A DNA stretch of 32,775 bases from Streptomyces atratus (lineage in GTDB: Bacteria; Actinomycetota; Actinomycetes; Streptomycetales; Streptomycetaceae). Under the pieces are notes generated by a model that was not told where the DNA came from, ran no database searches, and worked only from the letters and a program-made list of their open reading frames with translations. The first letter of the stretch is position 1. Each line of letters opens with the position of its first letter. Of this stretch, positions 8,144-15,517 are shown piece by piece. The stretch is from contig NZ_FPJO01000046.1 in NCBI RefSeq assembly GCF_900119365.1, forward strand, positions 1 to 32,775. Direction: 5' to 3'. The position numbers and the translations under genes are program-made.

Positions 8144-9072
8144 CCGCCGTGATCCGCACCGCGACGGCGGCCGACGACCCGGACCTGGCCGCCCTGTGGC
8201 GGCGGTGCTTCGACGCCCCGCAGATCGTCGGCCTGCACGCACTCGACCCGGACCGCCACCGGCACACCTTCGTCGCACAGAACGCCGCGGGGGACGGGAT
8301 CGACGCCGTCGTCGTCTACGTACCGAGGCTGATCCGCGACGCGCACGGCACCCCGCGGCGGGTCGGCGGCATCGGCAGCGTCGCCACCCGCCCCGAGGCC
8401 CGGGGACAGGGACTGGTGCGGCGGCTGCTGGAGGCGGCGGAGCACACCATGAGGGCCGAGCAGTGCGACTGGTCACTGCTGTTCACCGGGACCCCGGGCG
8501 TCTACCGGGGCTCGGGATGGCAGGAGTTCGCGAGCACGTACACCGAGGGAACGCTCGCGCCGCCGCCCGCCGCCGGGGGGTTCCGGATCCGCGAGGCCAC
8601 CGCGCGGGACGCCGCGGAGGTGGCCGCGCTGCACCACGCGTACAACGCGGACCGGCCGCTCAGCTCGGTGCGGGCGCCCGAGGACTGGGCGGTGCGCGTG
8701 CCCGCCTGGTACGGCCCGCTCGACCGGTCGCTGGTGGCCGAGGACCCCGGTTCGGGGGCGCTCGTCGGCTGGATGGTGGCCCAGCACGAGGGGGAGTGCG
8801 TGGAGGTGCGCGAATTCGCGGGTGCGCCCGGGAGCCTGGGCGGGCTGTTCGCCGCCGTCGGCGAACGGGGCCGGGCGGCGGGCCTGGACCGGGCCCGGGT
8901 CCGGCTCCCCGACGACCCGGAGGTCCGGGCCGCGCTGCCGGCCCTGCTGGTGGACGCCCGGCAGGTGACGGAGCACGTGGGGATGGCCCGCCCGCTGCAC
9001 GCCCGAGCGGACGCCGTCCGGGCCACGGTCACGGCACCCGGCGCGGTCCACTGGTACGGCGACTGCTTCTGA
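8140..9072 (+). CDS. GNAT-family N-acetyltransferase
   Basis: A 310-residue protein. The N-terminal GNAT domain has the acetyl-CoA motif GIGSVATRPEARGQGL (about 77-92, with RGQGL as the pyrophosphate loop) and a second GNAT-like half begins near residue 145 (FRIREATARDAAEVAALH), an architecture seen in tandem-GNAT and Eis-like proteins. The GTG at 8140 is chosen because it overlaps the previous stop as GTGA and gives the full first strand; a GTG at 8149 is the alternative. Translational coupling to a secreted protein is unusual. It is convergent with the gene at 9091, only 18 bp away. Substrate unknown. Confidence 0.85.
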   Translation: MTAVIRTATAADDPDLAALWRRCFDAPQIVGLHALDPDRHRHTFVAQNAAGDGIDAVVVYVPRLIRDAHGTPRRVGGIGSVATRPEARGQGLVRRLLEAAEHTMRAEQCDWSLLFTGTPGVYRGSGWQEFASTYTEGTLAPPPAAGGFRIREATARDAAEVAALHHAYNADRPLSSVRAPEDWAVRVPAWYGPLDRSLVAEDPGSGALVGWMVAQHEGECVEVREFAGAPGSLGGLFAAVGERGRAAGLDRARVRLPDDPEVRAALPALLVDARQVTEHVGMARPLHARADAVRATVTAPGAVHWYGDCF

Positions 9073-9090
9073 GGTCCGGGCGGGGCGCCG

Positions 9091-9795
9091 TCAGCGATGC
9101 GGCGTGAGCAGACAGCGCCCCACCAGCCCCGCACCGGCGTCCATCCGCTTTCGGAACTCCTCGGCCAGCAGCGGCACATCGCGCAGCCGCCACAGCACCA
9201 GCGCCGCCGACCAGGCCGCCTCACGGGCCCGCTCCAGACTCCACGAGCCGAACAGATGGGTGAGCGGGTCCGCGAGCTCCAGCAGATCGGGGCCCGGCAT
9301 CAGATCCTCACGGATCCGCTCCTCCAGCAGCACCAGGAGATCGCCCACCCGGTCGAACTCCTCCTCCAGACCGGGCGGGGCGCAGCCGAGCGTGCGGCAG
9401 GTGTCCACGACGGCGAGCGGCAGATCGTGGCCGATGTGCGCGTTGATGCCCGCCAGGGCGAACTGCAGCGGCCGTACGCCGGGATGGCGCCGGTACTGGA
9501 AGAGCGGACGCCAGCAGTCGGGCGGCCGGAGTCCGGCCGCCGCGGCGTCGACCGCCGACAGATAGTGCTCGGCGAACCGCACGTCCAGCGTCTCGGCGGC
9601 CCGCCGGTCGGTGAACGCGCCGTCGTCGATCTGCTGCCGGACGGTCTCGGTGACCGTCAGATAGACGCGGTTGAAGACCTCCACCCCGTCCTCGACGCCG
9701 GCCACCGGCGGCCAGGCGGAAGCGAACGCGCGCATCCGCCCGATCACGGAGGCGATACCGGGGACGGGAGTGTGCACCTGCTCGGACTGAGCCAT
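9091..9795 (-). CDS. DUF5995-type protein of unknown function
   Basis: A 234-residue, mostly helical soluble protein. I recognise the pattern of the DUF5995 family common in actinomycetes: VEVFNRVYLTVTETV near the N-terminus, a PLFQYR segment, and FALAGINAHIGHDLPLAV in the centre with an NxHxxHD-like array that could bind a metal. The start ATG at 9795-9793 is preferred because the family-like sequence begins just after it. No operon partner: it converges with the GNAT gene and is downstream of the uracil permease on the same strand with about 130 bp between. No function is known to me. Confidence 0.7.
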   Translation of the reverse strand: MAQSEQVHTPVPGIASVIGRMRAFASAWPPVAGVEDGVEVFNRVYLTVTETVRQQIDDGAFTDRRAAETLDVRFAEHYLSAVDAAAAGLRPPDCWRPLFQYRRHPGVRPLQFALAGINAHIGHDLPLAVVDTCRTLGCAPPGLEEEFDRVGDLLVLLEERIREDLMPGPDLLELADPLTHLFGSWSLERAREAAWSAALVLWRLRDVPLLAEEFRKRMDAGAGLVGRCLLTPHR

Positions 9796-9902
9796 GGGGG
9801 CAGCGTCCCAGCCCCGGGCCCGGGACGGCGCCGACCGACCCCAGGGTTCATCGGAACGGGCGAATGGCCGCGACACGCACCCGTGCCGGGCGCGCGGCCG
9901 GT

Positions 9903-9920
9903 CCCCGTTCCGGTACGGGG
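9903..9920 (-). terminator. Small hairpin after the uracil permease gene
   Basis: CCCCGT (9903-9908) and ACGGGG (9915-9920) with a 6-nt loop, directly beyond the permease stop. Short and without a U-tract, so weak evidence. Confidence 0.3.
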
Positions 9921-9922
9921 CC

Positions 9923-11314
9923 CTACGCCTCGTGCTTCGATGCCTGCTCGTCGTAGGCCGAGGTGCCCGAGTCCAGCAGGGGCTCCTGGGTCTTGAGGTG
10001 GGCCGGGGCGAAGGCGCGCAGCACGTGATAGCCGGTGATCACCACGATGGTGCCCAGCGCGATCCCGCTCAGCTCGAAGTTGTCGGTGATCTTCAGGCTG
10101 ACCCCGCCGACGCCGATGATGATGCCCGCGGCGGCCGGCACCAGGTTCAGCGGGTTGCGCAGGTCGACCTTGGCGTGCAGCCAGATCTGGGCGCCGAGGA
10201 GGCCGATCATGCCGTAGAGGATGACGGTGATGCCGCCGAGCACCCCGCCGGGGATGGCGGCGACGACCGCGCCGAACTTGGGGCAGAGGCCGAAGAGCAG
10301 GGCGAAGCAGGCGGCGGCCCAGTACGCGGCGGTGGAGTAGACACGGGTCGCGGCCATGACGCCGATGTTCTCCGAGTACGTGGTGTTCGGCGGACCGCCC
10401 ACCGCGGTCGACAGCATCGACGCGGCGCCGTCCGCGGCGATCGCGGTGCCGAGCTTGTCGTCCAGCGAGGCGCCGGTCATCTCGCCGACGGCCTTCACAT
10501 GCCCGGCGTTCTCGGCGATCAGCGCGATGACCACCGGCAGGGCGACCAGGATCGCCGACCACTCGAAGCTCGGCGCGTGGAAGGAGGGCAGCCCGATCCA
10601 GTCGGCCTTGGCGACACCCGACAGGTCGAGCCGCCAGTGGTCCACGGCCTCGGCACCGCCGGCCGGGGAGTGGATCTTGCCGAAGATCCGGTCGAGGACC
10701 CAGGACAGCGCGTACCCGAAGACCAGGCCGAGGAAGATCGCGATGCGCGAGAAGAAACCGCGCAGGCACACTACGGCCAATCCGGTGAACAGCATCACCA
10801 GCAGTGCCGTCCACTGGTCCTGCGGCCAGTACGTCGACGCGGTCACCGGAGCCAGGTTGAAACCGATCAGCATGACGACGGCACCGGTGACGACCGGCGG
10901 CATGGCCGCGTGGATGATCCGGGCGCCGAACCGCTGCACCGCGAGACCGGCGAGGAAGAGCACCACACCGACGGCGAAGACCGCGCCGGTGACCACGGCG
11001 CTGCTGCCGCCGCTCGCCCGGATCGTCGCCGCGACCCCGACGAAGGAGAGCGAACAGCCGAGGTAGCTGGGCACCTGGCCGCGCGTGGCCAGCAGGAAGA
11101 TGGCCGTCGCGACACCCGACATCATGATCGCCAGGTTGGGGTCCAGGCCCATCAGTACCGGGGCGACGAACGACGCGCCGAACATCGCGACCACGTGCTG
11201 GGCGCCCAGTCCGAACGTACGGGGCCAGGAGAGCCGTTCGTCCGGCCGGACCACGGCCCCCGGTGCGGGAGTCTTCCCGTCGCCGTGCAAGGTCCAGCGC
11301 ACGCCGAGGCCCAT
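9923..11314 (-). CDS. uraA: NCS2-family uracil/xanthine permease
   Basis: A 463-residue membrane protein with about 14 hydrophobic segments, usual for the nucleobase:cation symporter-2 family. Family signatures include GLGAQHVVAMFGASFVAP at the first helix, the IALIAENAGHVKAVGEMTG segment (substrate-binding Glu in helix 8) and GGPPNTTYSENIG with the NTTYSEN motif of helix 10. The UraA/RutG-like sequence suggests uracil uptake by proton symport rather than xanthine. The start at 11314 has AGGGAG five bases upstream; a start 16 codons earlier lacks one. It lies alone, downstream of hairpins at 11411-11485, so it probably has its own promoter in 11315-11410, though I could not identify one. Confidence 0.9.
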   Translation of the reverse strand: MGLGVRWTLHGDGKTPAPGAVVRPDERLSWPRTFGLGAQHVVAMFGASFVAPVLMGLDPNLAIMMSGVATAIFLLATRGQVPSYLGCSLSFVGVAATIRASGGSSAVVTGAVFAVGVVLFLAGLAVQRFGARIIHAAMPPVVTGAVVMLIGFNLAPVTASTYWPQDQWTALLVMLFTGLAVVCLRGFFSRIAIFLGLVFGYALSWVLDRIFGKIHSPAGGAEAVDHWRLDLSGVAKADWIGLPSFHAPSFEWSAILVALPVVIALIAENAGHVKAVGEMTGASLDDKLGTAIAADGAASMLSTAVGGPPNTTYSENIGVMAATRVYSTAAYWAAACFALLFGLCPKFGAVVAAIPGGVLGGITVILYGMIGLLGAQIWLHAKVDLRNPLNLVPAAAGIIIGVGGVSLKITDNFELSGIALGTIVVITGYHVLRAFAPAHLKTQEPLLDSGTSAYDEQASKHEA

Positions 11315-11410
11315 GGTCGCTCCCTGTTGTGTAGGTGCGGAGCCGAGCGCCTCGCGGGGCACGTCGCTGCCGCAGAAATGATCAGCGCCATGGTAATGCC
11401 GGACCGTGGC

Positions 11411-11442
11411 GTGCTCGTGGCCGGGCCATGGCCCCTGAGCAC
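11411..11442. terminator. Compound hairpin in the gap between permease and MFS genes
   Basis: GTGCTC (11411-11416) pairs with GAGCAC (11437-11442), and the interior contains the 12-bp palindrome GGGCCATGGCCC (11423-11434). It may be a second terminator after the MFS gene or an operator upstream of the permease. Confidence 0.4.
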
Positions 11443-11449
11443 GGCCGAT

Positions 11450-11485
11450 GCGGGTGACGCGGGGCCGCCGGCCCGCGTCACCCGC
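11450..11485 (-). terminator. Perfect 14-bp hairpin after the MFS gene
   Basis: GCGGGTGACGCGGG (11450-11463) and CCCGCGTCACCCGC (11472-11485) pair perfectly around an 8-nt loop, 12 bp beyond the stop of the minus-strand MFS gene. Streptomyces terminators commonly lack a U-tract. Confidence 0.65.
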
Positions 11486-11497
11486 CGGTCCGGCGGC

Positions 11498-12730
11498 TCA
11501 GGGACGCTGCTCGGCGGCCGTCTCGCTCGGGGCGCCGGCGTCCGGGGACGACACCGCCCTGCGGTCGCCCGCCCGCAGCACCCCGGCCCCCAGCACCAGA
11601 CCGAACGCGAGCACCGTCACCAGGCCGAAGGACACGACCAGCGAGGTCGCCTCGGCCAGCGAACCGATCGCGGACGGGGCGATCAGCCCCGAGGTGTACG
11701 TGATCGTGGCGACACCCGCGATCGCCTGGCTCGGGTTCGGACCGCTGCGCCCGGCCGCCGCGAAGGCGAGCGGGACGACCACCGCCACACCGAGGCCCAG
11801 GAGCCCGAAGCCGCACATCGCGAGCGCCGCGTCCGGCGAAGCGACCACGAGCACCCCGCCGACCGTCGCGAGGACGCCGCCGACCCGTACGGTCCGGACC
11901 GCGCCGAAGCGGTCGACGACCTTGTCGCCGGCGATCCGGGCGACCGCCATGGTCAGCGCGAACGCCGTGGTGGAAGCCGCGGCGAGCCCGGCGGAGGTGT
12001 CCATGACGTCCCGGAGGTAGACCGCCGACCAGTCCAGGCTGGCCCCCTCGGCGAACACCGCGCAGAAGCCCACCGCGCCGATGATCAGTGCCGACTTCGG
12101 CGGCAGGGTGAACCGCGGCGGCGGCTCCTCGTCCGGCCGGCTGCGCAGGTCCAGCACGCCCTGGCAGGCGATCAGGCCGAGCGCGGTGAGCACGAGGGCG
12201 GCCAGCGCGTGGTGCAATCGGGCGTCGGCGCCAAGATGCGCGGCCACCGTGCCCGCCGCCGAACCGATCAGGGCACCCACGCTCCACATCCCGTGCAGCC
12301 CGGACATGATCGACTTGTCGAGGCGGTTCTCCACCTCGACGCCGAGGGCGTTCATCGCCACGTCCGACATGCCGGCCGACGCCCCGTACACGAGGAGCGC
12401 GGCGCACAGCGTCAGCAGGTTGGGGGCCAGTGAGGGCAGGATCAGCGCCAGCGTCCACAGGGCGAGCAGTCCGCGCAGCGCGGACTTGGCGCCGAAGCGA
12501 TGGCTGACCGCACCGGCCAGCGGCATGGCGAGCGAGGCGCCGATCGCCGGGAAGGCGAGGGCGAGGCCGAGCTGACCCGCGCTGACCCCGGCGTGGTCCT
12601 GGATCCAGGGCACCCGGGTGGCGAAGCTGCCGGTCACCGCGCCGTGCACGGTGAAGACGGCGGCGACGGCGAACCTGGCCCGTTTCACCTGTCCCATGCC
12701 GAAGACCGTGTCTGTGGAATCCGTCGTCAT
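11498..12730 (-). CDS. Major facilitator superfamily transporter
   Basis: A 410-residue protein with about 12 hydrophobic segments in two halves. The loop between helices 2 and 3 reads AGAVSHRFGAKSALRG and its counterpart in the second half DKVVDRFGAVRTVRVGG, the usual MFS signature. Overall pattern resembles the YbjJ/FucP-like group (MSDVAMNALGVEVE in the first half). The start at 12730 is supported by GGGAGG about 10 bases upstream. It is divergent from a ROK regulator gene with a shared palindrome between, so the pair is probably coregulated; the substrate is likely a sugar or small metabolite, import or export undetermined. Confidence 0.87.
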   Translation of the reverse strand: MTTDSTDTVFGMGQVKRARFAVAAVFTVHGAVTGSFATRVPWIQDHAGVSAGQLGLALAFPAIGASLAMPLAGAVSHRFGAKSALRGLLALWTLALILPSLAPNLLTLCAALLVYGASAGMSDVAMNALGVEVENRLDKSIMSGLHGMWSVGALIGSAAGTVAAHLGADARLHHALAALVLTALGLIACQGVLDLRSRPDEEPPPRFTLPPKSALIIGAVGFCAVFAEGASLDWSAVYLRDVMDTSAGLAAASTTAFALTMAVARIAGDKVVDRFGAVRTVRVGGVLATVGGVLVVASPDAALAMCGFGLLGLGVAVVVPLAFAAAGRSGPNPSQAIAGVATITYTSGLIAPSAIGSLAEATSLVVSFGLVTVLAFGLVLGAGVLRAGDRRAVSSPDAGAPSETAAEQRP

Positions 12731-12806
12731 GCCGCCGTGCCCTCCCTTGGGAAATTCTCTGCCGCCGGTGGCCCCGGCGCCCGTCTCCACGGTGCGGGCC
12801 GTAAAC

Positions 12807-12827
12807 TATCAGGAACCCTGCCTGATA
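12807..12827. promoter_or_regulatory. Operator between MFS and ROK genes
   Basis: TATCAGG (12807-12813) and CCTGATA (12821-12827) form a perfect inverted repeat with a 7-bp centre, in an A+T-rich island within the 147-bp divergent spacer. Position and symmetry fit a ROK repressor site controlling both genes. Confidence 0.65.
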
Positions 12828-12877
12828 AATAGTGCGCCTGTGCAACCAGTGCGTCAGCGATCTGGAAGGATCCCGGC

Positions 12878-14068
12878 ATGCCCGCATCACCGAGCACCGC
12901 ACGGGCCATCAACGACCGGCTCGCCCTGCGACTGCTCCAGCAGGACGGCCCGCTGACGGCCGCCCAGCTGAAGACCCTGACCGGCCTCTCCCGGCCCACC
13001 GTCGCCGACCTCGTCGAACGGCTGCAGGGGGCCGGTCTGATCCGTGTCGTCGGCGAGGCCGGCGCCGAGCGCAGGGGGCCCAACGCCCGGCTGTACGGGA
13101 TCGCCGCCGACCGCGCCCATCTCGCCGCGCTCGACGTACGCACCGGCAGCGTCGCCGTGGTCGTCGCCGACCTCCTCGGCGCCACGCTCGCCGAGGCCAC
13201 CCTGCCCATCGGCACCGACACCGGCACCGAGGCCGCCGCCGAACAGGCCGCCGCACTGCTGGCACGCACCGCGCGCGAGGCCGGCGCCGGACCGCTGCAC
13301 AGCGTCGGCATCGGCGCACCCGGCCTGATCGACCCGGTCACCGGCGATCTGCGCGACACCACCGGGCTGCCCGCCTGGCACCGGCGGCTGGTGCGGGTGC
13401 TCCAGCAGCGGCTGCCCGCGACCGTGCTGGTCGAGAACGAGACCAATCTCGCCGCCGTCGCCGAACACCGCGGCGGCGCGGCCACCGACCGCGACACCTT
13501 CGTGCTCTTCTGGCTCGGCCATGGCGTCGGCGCCGCCGTCATGCTGGACGGGAAGCTCCGCCGCGGCGCCTCCGGCGGCGCGGGCGAGATCGGCTTCCTG
13601 CCGGTGCCCGGCATTCCCGGCACACCCTCGGCCCTCAACTGCGACGGCGGGTTCCACGCGCTGGTGGGCTCCGCCCCGGTCTGTGAACTGGCCGCCGCCC
13701 ACGGCATCGCCGTGCCGCCGGGTACCGCCGAGGGGGACAAGGAACCGGGCGCGGCCGTCGCCGTGCGGGCCGCGCTGGCGGGGGAGGGGGACGGCGAGGG
13801 GTTCCTGGACGCGCTCGCCGGCCGTCTCGCCCTCGGCGCCGCCGCCATCGCCGCGGTCCTCGACCCGGGCTGTGTGCTGCTGGCGGGCGAGGTCGGCCAC
13901 GCGGGCGGCGACGCGCTCGCGGCCCGGGTCGAGGAGCGGCTGACCCTGATGTCACCGCTGCGCACCGAGGTCAGGGCCGGGCGGCTGGGCGGCGCGGCGG
14001 TGCTCCGCGGCGCGCTGCTCACCGCCCGGGAGGCGGCTCAGGATGAGCTGTTCACGCCGGCCGGGTAG
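12878..14068 (+). CDS. ROK-family transcriptional regulator
   Basis: A 396-residue repressor-type ROK protein. Residues about 10-60 form a winged helix-turn-helix (LTAAQLKTLTGLSRPTVADLVERL). The ROK ASKHA domain follows, with a GIGAPGLIDP loop (about 147-156), ENETNLAAVAEH (near 187-198) and the phosphate-loop-like GHGVGAAVML. The usual zinc cluster CxCGxxGCxE is missing: the equivalent stretch reads LNCDGGFHALVG with a single Cys. It may bind its ligand without structural zinc or have lost sugar sensing. GGAAGGA at 12864-12870 supports the start. It probably regulates the divergent MFS gene and itself through the palindrome at 12807-12827. Confidence 0.87.
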   Translation: MPASPSTARAINDRLALRLLQQDGPLTAAQLKTLTGLSRPTVADLVERLQGAGLIRVVGEAGAERRGPNARLYGIAADRAHLAALDVRTGSVAVVVADLLGATLAEATLPIGTDTGTEAAAEQAAALLARTAREAGAGPLHSVGIGAPGLIDPVTGDLRDTTGLPAWHRRLVRVLQQRLPATVLVENETNLAAVAEHRGGAATDRDTFVLFWLGHGVGAAVMLDGKLRRGASGGAGEIGFLPVPGIPGTPSALNCDGGFHALVGSAPVCELAAAHGIAVPPGTAEGDKEPGAAVAVRAALAGEGDGEGFLDALAGRLALGAAAIAAVLDPGCVLLAGEVGHAGGDALAARVEERLTLMSPLRTEVRAGRLGGAAVLRGALLTAREAAQDELFTPAG

Positions 14069-14098
14069 TCCCCGGACGGCCGGTCGGCAGGGGAGAGA

Positions 14099-14133
14099 CC
14101 GGCGGTGACCAGGGGCGATCCGGTCACCGCCGG
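14099..14133 (+). terminator. 12-bp hairpin after the ROK gene
   Basis: CCGGCGGTGACC (14099-14110) pairs perfectly with GGTCACCGCCGG (14122-14133) around 11 nt, 30 bp beyond the ROK stop. From here to about 14286 I see no further signal or gene. Confidence 0.6.
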
Positions 14134-14286
14134 GCGGTACGGGGAAGGTGGTGAGCTGCTGTCGGTTTGGTGAGCTGGAGCGAGTCCGACGGAAACCGCC
14201 CCCCACGGACCACGCCCCCGGAGGCGTGCCGCCGAACGGGACGAGAACGCGGCGACCGAGTGCATCCAATACCGTTCGGGATGCGC

Positions 14287-14329
14287 CCAGCGCGCGTGTG
14301 TGGGTCCAGGACTCACTCATGCGCGCTGG
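14287..14329 (-). terminator. 9-bp inverted repeat beyond the chitinase remnant
   Basis: CCAGCGCGC (14287-14295) and GCGCGCTGG (14321-14329) enclose 25 nt. It begins about 10 bp past the old chitinase stop codon, so it may be that gene's former terminator. Confidence 0.35.
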
Positions 14330-14339
14330 CTAGGAATGG

Positions 14340-14966
14340 TCAGCAGGCTCCGAGGTCCTGCCCCCAGTTACCGGTGGAGCCGGGCTCCTCGCCCTTCGTC
14401 CACGCGCTTGCCGCTGTCGTCGAAGTAGCCACCGGTCTCGGCCCAGCCGCCCACCGACACCATGGTCTTCACGTTCGGGTACTTCTTCTTGAACTTGTTG
14501 AGCAGATTGAAATGACCCTTGTAGGGGAGGTCCGGGTCCATCTCGGCGCCCGCGGCACCCGGCCAGGTCATGCCGGTCGAGGCGTTGTCCGGCCCGTCGG
14601 CGCCGACCGAGAGCTTGTTGCCGCCGTCGACATGGGCGGACGCGTAATTCAAATGGGTGACTTTGTCCCAGGGGGTGTCGGGGACGAGATAAGCGGGTTT
14701 GCCGTCCTTGCCGGTCCGCCAGTCGGTGAAGTATCCGATGACCCGCCGCTGGTGGTCGGCGCCCATCTTCTCGCGGCCCTCGGTGTCGTGGACGGAGCAG
14801 TAGGGGACGGCGACACCGGGCGTCTCGTAGAGCCCGTCGGGGCGACAGGACTCCTGGTCGGCGGCGGCGGACGGGGTGGCGGCGAGCGAGCCCATCAGCA
14901 GTCCGGCGACTGCTGCGCCGACTGCGAGCAGGGTGGCTCTCGCACGGGTGGGGACAGCGCGTTCGG
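14340..14966 (-). pseudogene. Family 18 chitinase remnant with internal deletion and frameshift
   Basis: Minus-strand reading gives a signal peptide (RARATLLAVGAAVAGLL...), then ADQESCRPDGLYETPGV, the GH18 start VIGYFTDW, NYASAHVDG and VSVGGWAETGGYFDDSGKRV. At about 14400-14405 the frame breaks. The frame shifted by one base then reads WTKGEEPGSTGNWGQDLGAC and stops at 14342-14340, which matches the very C-terminal end of a chitin-binding module (CBM5/12 type) of Streptomyces GH18 chitinases. The catalytic DxxDxDxE barrel half and most of the binding module are therefore missing. No ATG, GTG or TTG was found in frame just after the GGGAGG at about 14969-14974; the first ATG is internal to the signal peptide (14895). 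DasR-like repeats remain upstream. Confidence 0.8.
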
Positions 14967-15078
14967 TTCCTCCCGGTAGGTTCGGCAGAACACAACTGGC
15001 AAGAGGATGGGTCGTGTTGATGCCCCGGATGTGCGCACACCGCGGGACCGCTCCTCGGAGGTGACGCAGAGATCAAAA

Positions 15079-15110
15079 GGACTAGACCACTGCGTCGATA
15101 GGTCTGGACC
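15079..15110 (-). promoter_or_regulatory. Pair of DasR-like (dre/chitinase-promoter) repeats
   Basis: On the plus strand GGACTAGACC (15079-15088) and GGTCTGGACC (15101-15110) begin 22 bp apart, two helical turns. Both resemble the DasR element TGGTCTAGACCA and the paired direct repeats known in Streptomyces chitinase promoters. They lie about 110 bp upstream of the chitinase remnant's ribosome-binding sequence, so the regulatory region has outlived the gene. Confidence 0.6.
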
Positions 15111-15229
15111 TTTAAGTGTCGACTTCTTCGGGCGCCCCCTCGCCCGCGCCGACCTGTGAGCCAGTCCACAGGCGCTCACCCGTATGGCCCGCCGCCGGGC
15201 GTGGCACACTGATCGTGTACCAGCAGCAG

Positions 15230-15354
15230 CGCACTCCGGGGTCGGTGCAATTCCGAACCGGCGGTTATAGTCCGCGACCCGTCCGCATCCAGCGGCCGGT
15301 TGACCAGGTGGGATTCCTGGACCGACGGTTAAAGTCCGGATGGGAGGCAGTGCG
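15230..15354 (+). ncRNA. FMN riboswitch (RFN element)
   Basis: The conserved RFN order is visible: P1 arm CGCAC (15230-15234), GGGTCGGTGCAATTCCG, ACCGGCGGTTATAGTCCGCGAC, a variable arm, GACCAGGTGGGATTCCTGG, ACCGACGGTTAAAGTC and GGATGGGAGGCAGTGCG, whose GTGCG (15350-15354) closes P1. FMN binding to this aptamer lowers riboflavin-gene expression. It precedes ribD by about 165 nt. Between them CGGATGG/CCATCCG (15389-15395 with 15412-15418) and CTGTCG-TCAT-CGACAG (15465-15480) are candidate expression-platform hairpins; whether control is by termination or by hiding AGGAGG (15507-15512) cannot be told here. Confidence 0.95.
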
Positions 15355-15517
15355 CGGCGGGCCGTTTTCGCGGGTACGCCGCCGTCGGCGGATGGTTTTC
15401 GGGCAACCGGTCCATCCGTGTTCTCCGGCATTTTCGGCGTTCCCCCGTGGCGTTCCCGCTTCATCTGTCGTCATCGACAGGCCCCGGAGTCCGTGCCCGA
15501 AGAGGCAGGAGGACCCG

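Noticed and set aside
9794..12433. Very long open frame on the plus strand antisense to the uracil permease and MFS genes
   Set aside because: Its translation is Arg/Asp/Gly/His-rich low-complexity sequence of the kind produced opposite GC-rich codons, and both minus-strand genes beneath it have clear families.
14368..14895. Intact 175-residue secreted protein starting at the ATG at 14895
   Set aside because: The ATG lies inside the signal peptide, and the frame ends just after a break into the chitin-binding tail read in another frame, so a broken chitinase explains it better.
15116..15517. Upstream extension of ribD through the riboswitch
   Set aside because: The frame is open by chance; the region is an RFN aptamer, and AGGAGG plus the family N-terminus fix the start at 15518.
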